A stretch of 61,421 nucleotides of DNA from positions 1 through 61,421 of IMG/VR virus record IMGVR_UViG_3300010885_003162; one strand, given 5' to 3'. The position numbers and the translations under genes were made by a program. This DNA comes from a virus. The notes beneath the pieces are model-generated. The model was not told the origin of the DNA. It did not search any database and worked only from the letters and a program-made list of their open reading frames with translations. Shown one piece after another: positions 7,548-18,300 of this stretch. Numbering within the stretch: position 1 is the stretch's first letter; each line of letters starts with the position of its first letter.

Positions 7548-7970
7548 ATGGACGAACCAGTCGCAGAGGGGAACTCTTCCCCAAATTTAGACAAGCTCAC
7601 GGAAATCTACATCAAGATTCGTGATGCACGCGCAGGAGTAAAAGCTGAATTTGACGCACGAGACACTGTGCTGAAAGACCAGCTAGGGCTTTTAGAAGCC
7701 GAGATGCTAGACGCTTGTAAGGACTTAAATGCAAGTAGCATACGCACCCCACATGGCACGATCATTCGCTCAGTCAAGTCACGGTACTGGACGAACGATT
7801 GGGATTCGATGTACACCTTTATTGGAGAGCAAGGTGCATTTGGCCTGTTAGAGAAACGACTTCATCAGACAAACATGAAAGACTTTCTTGCTGAGAATCC
7901 AGACCTTCTGCCTATGGGCTTGAATGTCGAAAATGAGTACACCGTGGTAGTTAGACGTTCTAAAGGATAG
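7548..7970 (+). CDS. Conserved phage protein of unknown function, 140 aa
   Basis: First gene after the promoter at 7470. The N-terminal half is a long coiled coil (IYIKIRDARAGVKAEFDA through LLEAEMLDACKDL); the second half looks like a small alpha/beta unit (IRTPHGTIIRSVKSRYW, then NVENEYTVVVRRSK). A coiled coil followed by a beta-rich unit recalls Gam-like or recombination mediator proteins, but I cannot assign it. TAG stop. It probably acts with the ssDNA-binding candidate downstream. Confidence 0.6.
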   Translation: MDEPVAEGNSSPNLDKLTEIYIKIRDARAGVKAEFDARDTVLKDQLGLLEAEMLDACKDLNASSIRTPHGTIIRSVKSRYWTNDWDSMYTFIGEQGAFGLLEKRLHQTNMKDFLAENPDLLPMGLNVENEYTVVVRRSKG

Positions 7971-7975
7971 ATGAA

Positions 7976-8143
7976 ATGACAGAACCGGAACTAAAAGCGC
8001 AAGCGTTGAGCTTCATCCTTCGCATATCGGAAAACTCAGTAGCGTTATCCGATGCGGATGGTGATGTGTATGTAGACAATCTGGAAAACATACTGAACGG
8101 CGCACAACAAATTTATGAATTTTTAGCAGGAAAAACCAAATGA
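7976..8143 (+). CDS. 55-residue helical microprotein
   Basis: ATG 7976 lies five bases after the previous TAG; TGA 8141-8143 overlaps the next ATG. The peptide is acidic with two helices (ELKAQALSFILRI and NILNGAQQIYEFLAG). Retained by coupling on both sides; no function can be assigned. Confidence 0.5.
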   Translation: MTEPELKAQALSFILRISENSVALSDADGDVYVDNLENILNGAQQIYEFLAGKTK

Positions 8144-9024
8144 GCAACATTACTGTTATTGACCAAGCACTGCCCGACTTCCTCCAAACTGGCGGAGTCA
8201 GCGAACTCACAAAGTCCCTCATGGGCAACACAGGCACAAGACGCATCGTGCCCAAAAACGGAATCTTCCGCAAGGAGATTGGCGGTAAGGAGATGGGTAA
8301 AGTTAAGGGCGACCTCAACATAGTCATCGTGAATTCATCGCCCAAGGTGGGCCGTATTTTTTATGCTAAGCAGTGGACTCCTGACGCTGACCCTACCCCT
8401 CCTGATTGCTTCTCCAATGATGGCCAAGCTCCAGACGCTGGTGCTGAGAATCCCCAGTCGGCACGTTGCGACACCTGTAGTCAGAACATCAAAGGTTCAG
8501 GTCAAGGCAATTCCAAATCTTGCCGCTACTCACGCCGAATTGCTATTCTGCTTGAGGATGATTTCGGCACCGCGTTGGAAGGCGAGGTGTACCAAATGAA
8601 CTTGGCTTCTAAGTCTCTGTTCGGTGAGAGCCCTGCCGAGAACACCCATACGTTTGAGAACTACGTCAAGTATCTGGGCAACAACGGCAAGAGCCTTGAT
8701 TGGTACATCACGCGTATGAGCTTCAACGAAGACAACGATAACGCATCGGTGCTTTTCACCCCCGTGGAGCATATCAAACGTAACCACTACGACGTGATTA
8801 CTAAGGTAGGCAACACACCTGCGGTGCACAAGATGGTCACTATGACTCCTTACCAAGCCCAGACTAGCAAGGCACCAAGGTTGGCGCAAGCCGCAGCCCC
8901 AGTTAAGGTGGAAGCCGAAGAAGTCGCTGAGCCAGTCAAGCGCGAGAGCAAGAAGACGGAGGTGGCTACCCCTGTTAAACGCGACCTTGATGCAGTACTC
9001 AAGGCGTGGGGCGACGAGGAGTAA
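8140..9024 (+). CDS. Putative single-stranded DNA-binding protein
   Basis: 294 residues. A beta-rich core (NIVIVNSSPKVGRIFYAKQW) contains four cysteines (90, 110, 113, 128) that could bind zinc as in T4 gp32-type proteins. The C-terminal 80 residues are a low-complexity linker rich in Lys, Glu, Ala and Pro, ending in the acidic tip LKAWGDEE, typical of SSB interaction tails. It lies between the promoter at 7470 and the primase, where an abundant SSB is expected. The assignment rests on layout and context; I cannot show an OB fold from sequence alone. Confidence 0.5.
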   Translation: MSNITVIDQALPDFLQTGGVSELTKSLMGNTGTRRIVPKNGIFRKEIGGKEMGKVKGDLNIVIVNSSPKVGRIFYAKQWTPDADPTPPDCFSNDGQAPDAGAENPQSARCDTCSQNIKGSGQGNSKSCRYSRRIAILLEDDFGTALEGEVYQMNLASKSLFGESPAENTHTFENYVKYLGNNGKSLDWYITRMSFNEDNDNASVLFTPVEHIKRNHYDVITKVGNTPAVHKMVTMTPYQAQTSKAPRLAQAAAPVKVEAEEVAEPVKRESKKTEVATPVKRDLDAVLKAWGDEE

Positions 9025-9026
9025 CT

Positions 9027-9272
9027 ATGAGCTATGGTTACAGCCAGAGTTTGGTGGAGGCTAATAAAAAAGCTAGCGCCAAGTCTCTGGGCGTAGCCTT
9101 GGGTCGTCTGTGTATTAAGCACGGTGTGGCTGTTAGTGAAGTGGCACAGGAGCTAGGTGTAAGTCGGGCCACCGTCTACAACTGGTTCTGGGGGGTAACT
9201 TCCCCTGCCCTTCACCTACATCCACGAGTTGTTGCGTACACACGCTATCTCAAGAACCGCAAACAAACATGA
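9027..9272 (+). CDS. Helix-turn-helix protein, 81 aa
   Basis: Start at ATG 9027, two bases after the previous stop. A central HTH is clear: LGRLCIKHGVAVSEVAQ, then the turn and recognition helix LGVSRATVYNWFWG. This matches Cro/CI or transposase-type HTH modules with an invariant-looking YNW. It overlaps the primase gene by four bases. It may be a regulator of the replication genes or an origin-binding factor. Confidence 0.7.
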   Translation: MSYGYSQSLVEANKKASAKSLGVALGRLCIKHGVAVSEVAQELGVSRATVYNWFWGVTSPALHLHPRVVAYTRYLKNRKQT

Positions 9273-12121
9273 CCGCCTTCAACCTACTTGACGCCGTACT
9301 GCCTACGAAAGGGCGCTACTGTGTGATGGGGATTGGACGTTATCCAGACCAAAAGTTTGTAGATACTAAGGAAGAGCTTAATGAGATAGCGGACAACTTT
9401 GTAAGTAGGAACATTGACGCGTATTTCGGCTGTGCCAAATATGGCCCGCTGAATAACAGGACGCACGACAACGCAACTTACTTCCGTGCGCTATGGATGG
9501 ACATTGACTGCGGCCCCTCAAAGGCAGCACCGGACGAGAACGGCGTCATCAAGGGTTACATCGACCAAGTAGTGGGGCTCACTGAGTTCAAAAAGTTTTA
9601 CACCGCTGTTGGCTTGCCTAAACCAATCCTAGTGAATTCCGGTTACGGGGTTCATGCTTACTGGCTAATTGAAGAAACGATCTCACGTAGAGAGTGGAAG
9701 CCTTTAGCTGACCGGCTACGAGAGCTTTGCAAGGAGCAAAGTTTTATTGTGGATTCTTCAGTATTTGAAGCATCCCGCATCCTGCGTATTCCCGGTACGT
9801 ACAACTTCAAACAAGAGGAGCCGAAACTCGTAGAAGTAATAAACGAGCACAGCGCACGCATACCCTACGCGCAGTTGAAGGACATCCTTGGGGCGGCTGA
9901 GCCTAAGCCAGAGCGGCCTGACTTTGTGCCCAGTGCACTGAGCCCGATGATGGAAGCACTAATGGGTAACAGGATAAAGCGGTTCAAGACCATCATGCTC
10001 AAGTCGGTCAAGGGTGAGGGCTGCGCACAACTGCTGCACTGCTTTGAGAACCAAGCCGATATAGAGGAGCCACTGTGGCGTTCAGCCTTGTCCATTGCCT
10101 CCTTCTGTGTTGATAAGGACAGCGCGGTCCACAAGCTATCCAGTAACCATCCGGGTTACGACCCAATGGAGGTAGAACGCAAGGTAGACCAGATCATCAA
10201 GCACGGTGGCCCACATCGTTGTGAGACGTTTGAGAAGCTGAATCCTACGGGGTGCATTGATTGTGTACACAAAGGGAAGATTAAATCCCCTATTGTGCTG
10301 GGCATTGAGATAGAAGAAGCAACGGGCGACGATAACGAAATAGACGTAGAGACCGATGACGGGGTTGAGACAGTAACCATACCTGAGTACCCATTTCCTT
10401 TTTTCCGGGGCAAGAACGGTGGCATCTACCGTAAGCCGATGGAAGATGAGGAAGCAGACGCAGCACTAGTTTACGAACATGACTTCTATGCGGTAAAGCG
10501 CATGAGAGACCCTGAGATGGGAGAAGTGATTTTGTTTAGGCTGCACCTGCCCCACGATGGGGTAAGGGAGTTTGCTGTATCAACGTCGGCTATATCGTCT
10601 AAGGACGAGTTACGTAAAGCGTTAGCCCAACAGGGGGTGATGGCTCACCATAAGCAGTATGAAAATTTGGCCGTGTACGTGGTCACGTTTGTTAAGAACA
10701 TGCAGTATTCAAAGAAGGCAGACATTATGAGAACACAATTTGGGTGGGTAGAGAACGACAGCAAGTTTGTTATGGGGGATAGAGAGATTACCAAGGACGG
10801 CGTGTTTTACAGCCCGCCGACTACAGCAACAGAGTTTTTTGCCAACAAGATTCACCCCAAGGGTGACTTTGACAAGTGGAAGGAAGTCTTCAACCTGTAC
10901 AACCTGCCGGGTATGGAGCCCCATGCGTTTGCAGCACTCACAGCATTTGGCTCGCCCCTAATGAAGTTTACTGGTTTAGACGGTGCAATCCTCAACGTGA
11001 TCTATGAGCTAGCAGGTTCAGGCAAGTCCACCATCTTGCGCATGTGCAACAGTGTGTATGGCCAGCCCAAAGAGTTAATGGCAATTGAGAAGGACACACT
11101 CAATGCGAAGATGCAGCAGCTAGGGGTTATGAACAACCTGCCTAACACCATCGACGAGATCACCAACATGTCTTCAAAGGACTTCTCGGACTTGGCTTAC
11201 GGTATCAGCCACGGTCGAGGCAAGAACCGCATGACCGGCTCGGCTAACGCGCTGCGCCTGAACAACACCTCATGGCAGAACATGACCTTGGCATCATCCA
11301 ACGCTAGCTTTCACGAGAAGCTGTCGCTGTTCAAGAGCACGCCGGATGGCGAGTCTGTGCGGCTAATGGAGTACAAGATTGAGCCCAACGACATCATCGG
11401 CGTAGCACGCGGCAAGGAGATGTTTGACCACCAACTGCAGGAGAACTATGGCCACGCGGGGGAGATTTACATTAGCTGGCTAGTGAACAACTTAGAAGAG
11501 GCTAAAGAGCTAGTTAAGAAGGTACAGGCCCGCATTGACAAGGAAGTTCAGTTTACTAGCCGAGAGCGTTTTTGGTCAGCGCAAGCAGCGTGCAACATTG
11601 CTGGTGGTCTGATTTCTCGAAGCCTTGGCCTACACGACTACAACATGGCTGCTGTATATACATGGCTCAAGGGTATGTTGTCTGAGATGCGCTACGATGT
11701 AAAGCCGCCAATATCCAACCCAGCAGCGGCGCTAGGTGAATTCATTAACTCACACATCCTCAACACGCTGGTAGTTAACGGCGAAGTAGACGCCCGAAGC
11801 AACTTGGTATCTATGCCAACCTTAGAGCCACGAGGAGAGTTGCTGATACGTTACGAGCCAGACACTAAGCACCTATATATTTCGGCCAAGAAGTTCAAGG
11901 ACTTCTGCGTAGACCGACAGGTTAACTACAAAAACTTGTTGGCTAAGTTGACTGAAGCCGAGGTCTTCTTGGAGACTATGAACAAGCGCATGGCCAAGGG
12001 TATGCGGGTTGTATCCCCCGCCGTCCGAGTGCTCAAGTTTGATACGTCCAACTCTGAGTTCCTGCAAGTGGATACGCTACTGGCCAAAGATGAAGATCGA
12101 GACAGTCTCGTATCAGATTGA
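9269..12121 (+). CDS. Primase-polymerase / helicase fusion
   Basis: 950 residues. The N-terminal quarter is an archaeo-eukaryotic primase (AEP, RepB/PrimPol-like) domain: motif I Asp78-x-Asp80 in LWMDIDCG, motif II SGYGVH129, and motif III Asp162 with Arg170 (VDSSVFEASRILRIPGTYN). A Cys/His cluster near residues 305-330 (HRCETF, GCIDCVH) may bind zinc. The C-terminal part carries an ATPase: Walker A GSGKST (583-588) and Walker B-like TIDEI about 40 residues later, resembling DUF927/D5-type helicases. It probably primes and unwinds for the family A polymerase; I see no separate DnaB-like helicase. Confidence 0.85.
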   Translation: MTAFNLLDAVLPTKGRYCVMGIGRYPDQKFVDTKEELNEIADNFVSRNIDAYFGCAKYGPLNNRTHDNATYFRALWMDIDCGPSKAAPDENGVIKGYIDQVVGLTEFKKFYTAVGLPKPILVNSGYGVHAYWLIEETISRREWKPLADRLRELCKEQSFIVDSSVFEASRILRIPGTYNFKQEEPKLVEVINEHSARIPYAQLKDILGAAEPKPERPDFVPSALSPMMEALMGNRIKRFKTIMLKSVKGEGCAQLLHCFENQADIEEPLWRSALSIASFCVDKDSAVHKLSSNHPGYDPMEVERKVDQIIKHGGPHRCETFEKLNPTGCIDCVHKGKIKSPIVLGIEIEEATGDDNEIDVETDDGVETVTIPEYPFPFFRGKNGGIYRKPMEDEEADAALVYEHDFYAVKRMRDPEMGEVILFRLHLPHDGVREFAVSTSAISSKDELRKALAQQGVMAHHKQYENLAVYVVTFVKNMQYSKKADIMRTQFGWVENDSKFVMGDREITKDGVFYSPPTTATEFFANKIHPKGDFDKWKEVFNLYNLPGMEPHAFAALTAFGSPLMKFTGLDGAILNVIYELAGSGKSTILRMCNSVYGQPKELMAIEKDTLNAKMQQLGVMNNLPNTIDEITNMSSKDFSDLAYGISHGRGKNRMTGSANALRLNNTSWQNMTLASSNASFHEKLSLFKSTPDGESVRLMEYKIEPNDIIGVARGKEMFDHQLQENYGHAGEIYISWLVNNLEEAKELVKKVQARIDKEVQFTSRERFWSAQAACNIAGGLISRSLGLHDYNMAAVYTWLKGMLSEMRYDVKPPISNPAAALGEFINSHILNTLVVNGEVDARSNLVSMPTLEPRGELLIRYEPDTKHLYISAKKFKDFCVDRQVNYKNLLAKLTEAEVFLETMNKRMAKGMRVVSPAVRVLKFDTSNSEFLQVDTLLAKDEDRDSLVSD

Positions 12122-12284
12122 CTGGTCTAAGTTTCACAAGGGGTACTCGTTTTTTGTACCCTGCGTTGACCATAAAGCAGCACGTTTGTCACTGCAGACA
12201 GTAACTAGGCGGCTCAAAATGGAGGTCATCACAAAAGTTGTGATTGTAGATGGCGTCAAGGGCTTGCGCATCTGGAGAGTCTGA
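12090..12284 (+). CDS. Hypothetical protein, 64 aa
   Basis: ATG 12090 lies inside the primase 3' end (overlap of 32 bases) in another frame, with an in-gene purine-rich site. The small alpha/beta protein reads YQIDWSKFHKGYSFFVPC then VTRRLKMEVITKVVIVD. Last gene of the left arm, followed by the terminator at 12334. No family recognised. Confidence 0.6.
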   Translation: MKIETVSYQIDWSKFHKGYSFFVPCVDHKAARLSLQTVTRRLKMEVITKVVIVDGVKGLRIWRV

Positions 12285-12333
12285 GGTACAGTAGCTACGT
12301 TGTTCTCTCTCCTTGGTGGTTCACCCCACTTTA

Positions 12334-12360
12334 CCCCCGGCTAATCACCGGGGGTTTTTT
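12334..12360 (+). terminator. Strong rho-independent terminator at the arm junction
   Basis: CCCCCGG stem, seven-base loop, CCGGGGG return arm and six T. It ends rightward transcription of the replication arm. Its T-run abuts the stop codon of the leftward 2293-residue gene, so the two transcripts converge here; the minus-strand side has no U-tract. Confidence 0.9.
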
Positions 12361-15300
12361 ATGGGCGTTTGTTTTTGCGCTCAGCTTCCGTAGCTGCTTC
12401 CCTAGAACGCCGCAGTACCTCATCAAGGAACATGTTCTTCTCGGTAGGTATGACACCGCGATCAGATATAGCACGTTGTTCTTCGCGCTTTTCAAGCGAG
12501 TTCATAATCTCATCCGACAAGATGGCATTTTGAGGGTACTTCCCGTTGAACTTGTCTATCTCATCCAACGTAGCCTCAAATGTTTTGTCGTTCCCAGTCC
12601 TAAATGCTCGGTCTAGCTTGTCAATGATTAGATTGTGCTCGTTCATAACCTTCTGTTGCGCACCAAGAACCTTAAACGTAGCGTACTGAACATTGGCCAG
12701 AGTTTCTGGACGGAATCCAATTGACTGCCCAATCAGCATACCTGTAGTGAACGCATCCTTGGACATGATCTCCGTACCTTTGTTGTCCTTGGCACCTTCC
12801 GTAGCAAGTTCATGCGCAGTGATGAAGTTGCGGAAACCAGCAGGTGACCACTTCTTGACTGCCTTGGCGTAGTCGCCCTGCATAGCTGCATCGACACCAT
12901 CTGCAATAGCCAAGGCCATGTTTGCCGATGGGCCAGCGTGCTCTAGTATCTTGGCCGTCAAGCTCTCCCGTATAGTTTTGTACTCCTTACTGTCCCGTGT
13001 GAACAGATTATTAAGCCCAGTACGGCTAGCTATATCCAGCCCAGTAAGCGCGTTTGCAAGTCCACGTGTCAAGATGTCAGATAGGGGCACACCACCAATT
13101 TCTGTTGGGCCAAGCCACTCGGCTAGACCAACGGTTGTCCACCACGCCTCAAAGTCCATAGACTTCATATCTTCAGGCCAGTCATCATCCTTCAGCTCGT
13201 TCCACGCCGCGCCCATTAAGCCCATGACCATGCTGAACATAGGTAAGCCAGCAGCACCTGCAAGCACAAACGTAGAACCCATAGTCCCGAAAAACTTATA
13301 CGCAGCTTCTCCACGAGTGCGGCCATTCATGGGCTTAATCATCTCCTTGAAGTTGTTGACTAGGAACGATGCAACGTGCAATGGGTACATCTGAAACTGC
13401 GTCAGCACCTTACCAAACGAGCTTTTCATAAACACAGGACGCTCGCTCTGGCCATAGTTGCCTAGGGCTTCATTCGTGTCGTACGTAGCTCGAGTAACAG
13501 CCTTATCAAAGTTACCATGCTGCTGCATGTTCAACCGGAACGAGGTCAGAAACATTGCCTCTCTAGCCAAGCGCTCCGAGGAGTTCATCAAGCCGCCCAT
13601 CACTAGAACGTCTACAGCACCAGTAGCAAACTTCATTTGCGGCGAACGAATCTTCTCCGTTGGCGTAGCTTTGGACTCGAACACAGCTGCAGCTTGCGTA
13701 GAGGAGAACAGACCCATCTCTGCTGCTGCCCTGTAGGCTTTACGTTCTGTATCAGTGGTATCTTTTGCGTACAGGATCGAAGGGGCCACCCAAGACTTAG
13801 ACCCGTCCAAGTTGGTTTTGTACGAACCAAACTGAGTCCATACCTTGAGCATTCGCCCCATCTCCCGAGTGGCCTTGAACGTACCGTACTGAGCCAGCAC
13901 CGGCATACCAGTCTGGAAAATGCTCAGAGGCTGCAACAAAGCAGACGACGCGCCACCCAAGTAATAGATGAACGCCATCTTGTTCAACGCACCAGCTACT
14001 GCAGTACCGGTGGTCTTAGTCTTTGGAGCTAGCTCAGAATCTACACGAGCACCCATCTCCGCCACAAACGGGTCGAGGGCGGTACGCCCACGGATAGATG
14101 CCTTTGCCGACATCAGGGAATTGCGCAGGAGTGGGGAGTATTTGACGCGGGCAAGCTGTGTGGCCATCCGAGCAGACGTGTGCGCAGTGTTTCGGAGCAC
14201 ATCGACGCGGAAGCCAGCCGTACCTTTACGGTGAATAAACTGCTGCCGAAAACTCTGATCGGGCATGGTCTCTAGAAACGCCTGATAGATAGCGTCTTTT
14301 AGTAGCTCTGCCGCTGCTGGATCACCAAAGTTTGTACTGTCAATTGCTTCAAATGTTTGGGTAAGCAGCTTACCTTGGCCTTGGCCATAGGGTTTCCTGC
14401 GCAGGTCGCCAATGCTGTCCCCTATTTCAAACTCACCATCTTCAATAAGTTCCGCGAGCTTGTCGTCAATGCGCTTGTTAAACGCTAGCTCGGACTCACC
14501 AGCATTTTTTGTGAAAGTGTCGGCGGCAAGCTCTCGCCGTTTTAATCGGTCTGTAGCAAACTGACGTGCTACGTTGTCACGCTCAGCCGCAGTCTCAGCC
14601 ATGAAGAACACACGGGTATCACCTGAACCCATTGACCACCAGAAGTCACCTTCACGCACAAGCGGAAAGTATGGATTAATCCGACTGCCCTTCTCGAAGG
14701 TAGCCCGAATCTTCTTCATCAAGTTCTTCTTGTCATCATCGGAGATGTTCAAGCTGTCCACTTGGTCGTCGAGCAGTTTAGACAGGTATTTAGACAGCAC
14801 CTCAAAGTGGTTGCGGATACGCTTGTAAATCTTCTGGCCATCGGCACCGAGGTCTTTCCAAGCCTTATCCAACTCATCATTGCGCTCGGCAGTATCAATA
14901 GTTGCTGGGTCTACTTCAACTAGCGTAGCTACAGCAGTTAGTTTCTCAAATTTACCACGCAGGGTTTCATCCGCACGGAAAGCGCGTTCGACTTCTTTAG
15001 TAAGTTCACCAGCAGAGTGCAGCAGCTGCTCAGTCATGCCGCCCATCTTCTGCAAAAGCTTGTTCGTGTTGCTCAACTCCGGTACGGCGTCACCTGCCCA
15101 GTTCACAAGGAAGCTAGTCGGCACCAGCTTAACAAGGAGCTTACGCTGCACTGCAGTCGCACGCTTCCAGATAGACCGCATAGCAGGAATGACCTTGCTT
15201 GGGTTCGTGGCCAACTGAAGTGCCGACACACCCTTAGCTGCTTCTTGCGCCTTAGCAGACTGTTCAAATTTGAACTTAGCCTTGGCCACAGCCTTGTCAA

Positions 15301-18300
15301 TTTCATCCTGTGTACGTACAGTATTAGTGCGCACCTTTTCTTCTTCGGGAGTCAGGTCTTCTTCTTCGGTGCGGCTGAAGCGGATATCGTTGTTGGTCAG
15401 GCTGTACTCACCGTTGTTGCCGATGGCAGATTTGACTTGGTTGGGATCAAAAACAATAACCGTTATGTCGTCGATTACCCCATCGTACCCTTGTTTTTTA
15501 AGTTCTTGGACTGCCAACTTTCTAGCATTAGGGCCACGGTTTGCGCGCCTTGCAGCTTCATACTGTTTCATCGTAGCGGGGTTAGTCACACGGGCGTACA
15601 GAGGCATGACGTTGCCGCCTTCTCTATCTGCATACTTGTCTGATCGCCATGCGCCGGGCGCTAAAAATATAGGCTCCCCGTCGTTTTTGAACATCGAAAA
15701 GTTTTTATCAGTGCCGTGGTACACCACTAGCGGCTCACCCCTCTCACCCACCACCTTGCTGTCACCGAACCACGCGAGGAACTTGTCAGTGGCTTTGCGC
15801 ATGAACCCCGGCTCGCCGCCCACTAAACGGTCAAGGCGCTGGCCTTCAACAAAGGCACGGGCAGGGAGAATGTAGTTGGCAATCAGCTCGTTGTTGGACA
15901 GCTTAACGTCGACGCCAAGCTTGCGTAGGAACCTGCGCACGGCTGCAATTGCCCGCTGCACTATGCCCATAGTGGGTTTGGTTTGCGCTAGGTAGGCTAG
16001 AACTTCCTCTGCAGCCTCGTATGCGTTTTTCTCTACGCTCAGGTCAAGCTTGTATTTCTTGGCAATCTCGGCTACCTTGTCTCCGTGGTACTTCCGCACC
16101 AGATCGAGGATAGGCTTTAGTTCAGCGCCAAACACGCCGCGCAGTCCGTAGTGGCCAAGCGACTCATGGAGCAAGGTTCTGACTGTCTCGGCAGAACTCT
16201 TCATCTGGTCAGCAAAGATGTAAACCTTGCCACCGTAGAACACACCAGCGGGAACGCCTTCAGCACCCCTAGCTTTAGCTTCTGCATCAGCTTTTTGCAG
16301 GGCTTCGGGTACAGCAGCGTCGTTGATATTGTCAGCAACTACCACCGTAGGAGCATTCTTCCATCGAGATGCTATTAAGTTCACGATTGACTGAACCCGG
16401 TCTTTGCCAATAGACGGAAGTGACTTTTTAGCACCAGTTCTCATAAACCGGGGTTTGCTTGCCTGTGCAACTAGAAAGTTATACGCAGGCTCAAGGCTAC
16501 CCTCTGGGTCTTCGTTTTCATTATTTGCCCGAACAATTTCATCAAGGTATTTTTTAGCGTCGTTTCTGATACCTACTGGGAATACTTTGTCTTTGACGAT
16601 CTGGTTTAGAGCACCGACAATTTCCAAAGACATGTTGACCACATCGACGGCACCAGCACGTTTCTTGGCGGCGGCATCTCGCCCAACAGTCTCAGCTTTC
16701 TCAGTTTCTTTTTTTGTGGCGCGTTCAGCTTTTTCTGCTTTTTTAGCCTCAGCCTCTGACTTCTCGGCGTCAGCTTCGGTCTCACGTTGCTTTTTTTCTT
16801 CCGTTTTCTTTTGCTTTGCTGCAGCAAGCTCAGATTGAATGGCTTGCGCCATGTCCGACAACGGTGCGTTTGGGTCTCTCTTACTGAATTTTTTTGGTAC
16901 CGTTTCAAATGGGCTAAGTCCGGGTGCAGGGGTGTAACCTTCGTACTGCGATAAATCTGTAACCCCTCCCTCTTCTTGCGCAATCTCACGCTCTGCTTGT
17001 TCTCTAGCAGCATCAGCAAAATCATACCAATTGTCGGGTTCCTTCTTAGCTTCCTCGGTCTTGGCCTCCTCTACCACCGGAGCTTCCTCAACTACCGGAG
17101 CTTCCTCAACTACCGGAGCTTCAGCCTCTACCACCGGAGCTTCAGCCTCTACCACCGGAGCTTCCTCAACTACCGGAGCTTCCTCAACTACCGGAGCTTC
17201 AGTAACCGCAGGCTGCAACTTGGCCACCAGAGCGCGTTTGACTGCGCCGATCTCTTCCAAGCGCGTGCGCTTAGTCGTACCCTTCTTGGGGAACCGACCA
17301 TCTGCGCTCAGCAGCGTAGCTCCTTCAACCTCAATGGCGTCGAGGTACTGTTGGATTTCAGCCGGGTCGGTTGCAGCATTAGCTGCTGCTACGTCAACCT
17401 TGGGGACTTCGGGAGTTACTGTTGCTGCGGCTGCTGCTTTTTGTTTTTTCGGTTTTGCTTGCTTGGTTTCAGTGGGCGTAGTGACACTTGGAGGGGCTCC
17501 TTCAACGGGGGTAAAAGTTGTGAACTGAGTTTGGTCTTGGGCTGTGGTTTCCGTTGGGGCTGTGGTTTCCGTTGGGGCTGTAGCTTCTGTTGGGGCTGTA
17601 ACTTCTGTTGGGGCTGTGGTTTCGGTTAGTGCACCGGCCCCTTGCTCTTCTCCCACAGCAGGGACTCCAGCATCCTCGTCAGTAGGAACCACTCCAGCTC
17701 GTTCAGTTGTTTCAGTTCCTGCGGCGGGGACTCCTGCAACGGGCTGGCTAGCCACTCTAGTGCTTGCTCTATTTGGTTTGGGTTTAGTTCCTGTAACATC
17801 TAGAGCACCTTCTTCCTTGTTCTGTGCGTCGTCTTCCAACTCATCTTGAATTTGCTGCGTTGCAGTAGCGTACGCTTCATCAGGGTTTACCCCAGCATCA
17901 ATGAGTTCGACAGCACGGGTTTTGACGCGGGTATCGGGGGCCTTGGTAGTCAGCCCTTTGATCTTTGCTTCTTCCGCAGCAACGTCATCATCGGCGATAC
18001 GGACGGCGTCGTCGTAGGTAATCCCATGCTGCTCTTCCAACTCTTGTGCACGCTTGGCGACAGCATCCTGCCGAGCCTGTTGTTTGGGTGCAAGCGGAGT
18101 TGCTGGGGCAGCGGGAGTGACAGGCGTGAATGAGGTAAACCCTTTTGACGGGGGAGCTTTAGGGGCTTGGCGTCCTTGCAATGCGCCGATGGTACTTCCC
18201 ATACCAAAAGCACCAAGACCAGCTTGTGCACCGGTTGCACCCAAACCTTCAGTCAGACTTTGCTCAGGGTCTACCATTCGGGTTGCTACGTTTTGCGCAA

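Noticed and set aside
17068-17210. CRISPR-like spaced repeats
   Set aside because: The 18-base units are contiguous, in frame and encode PVVEEA runs; there are no spacers and no cas genes.
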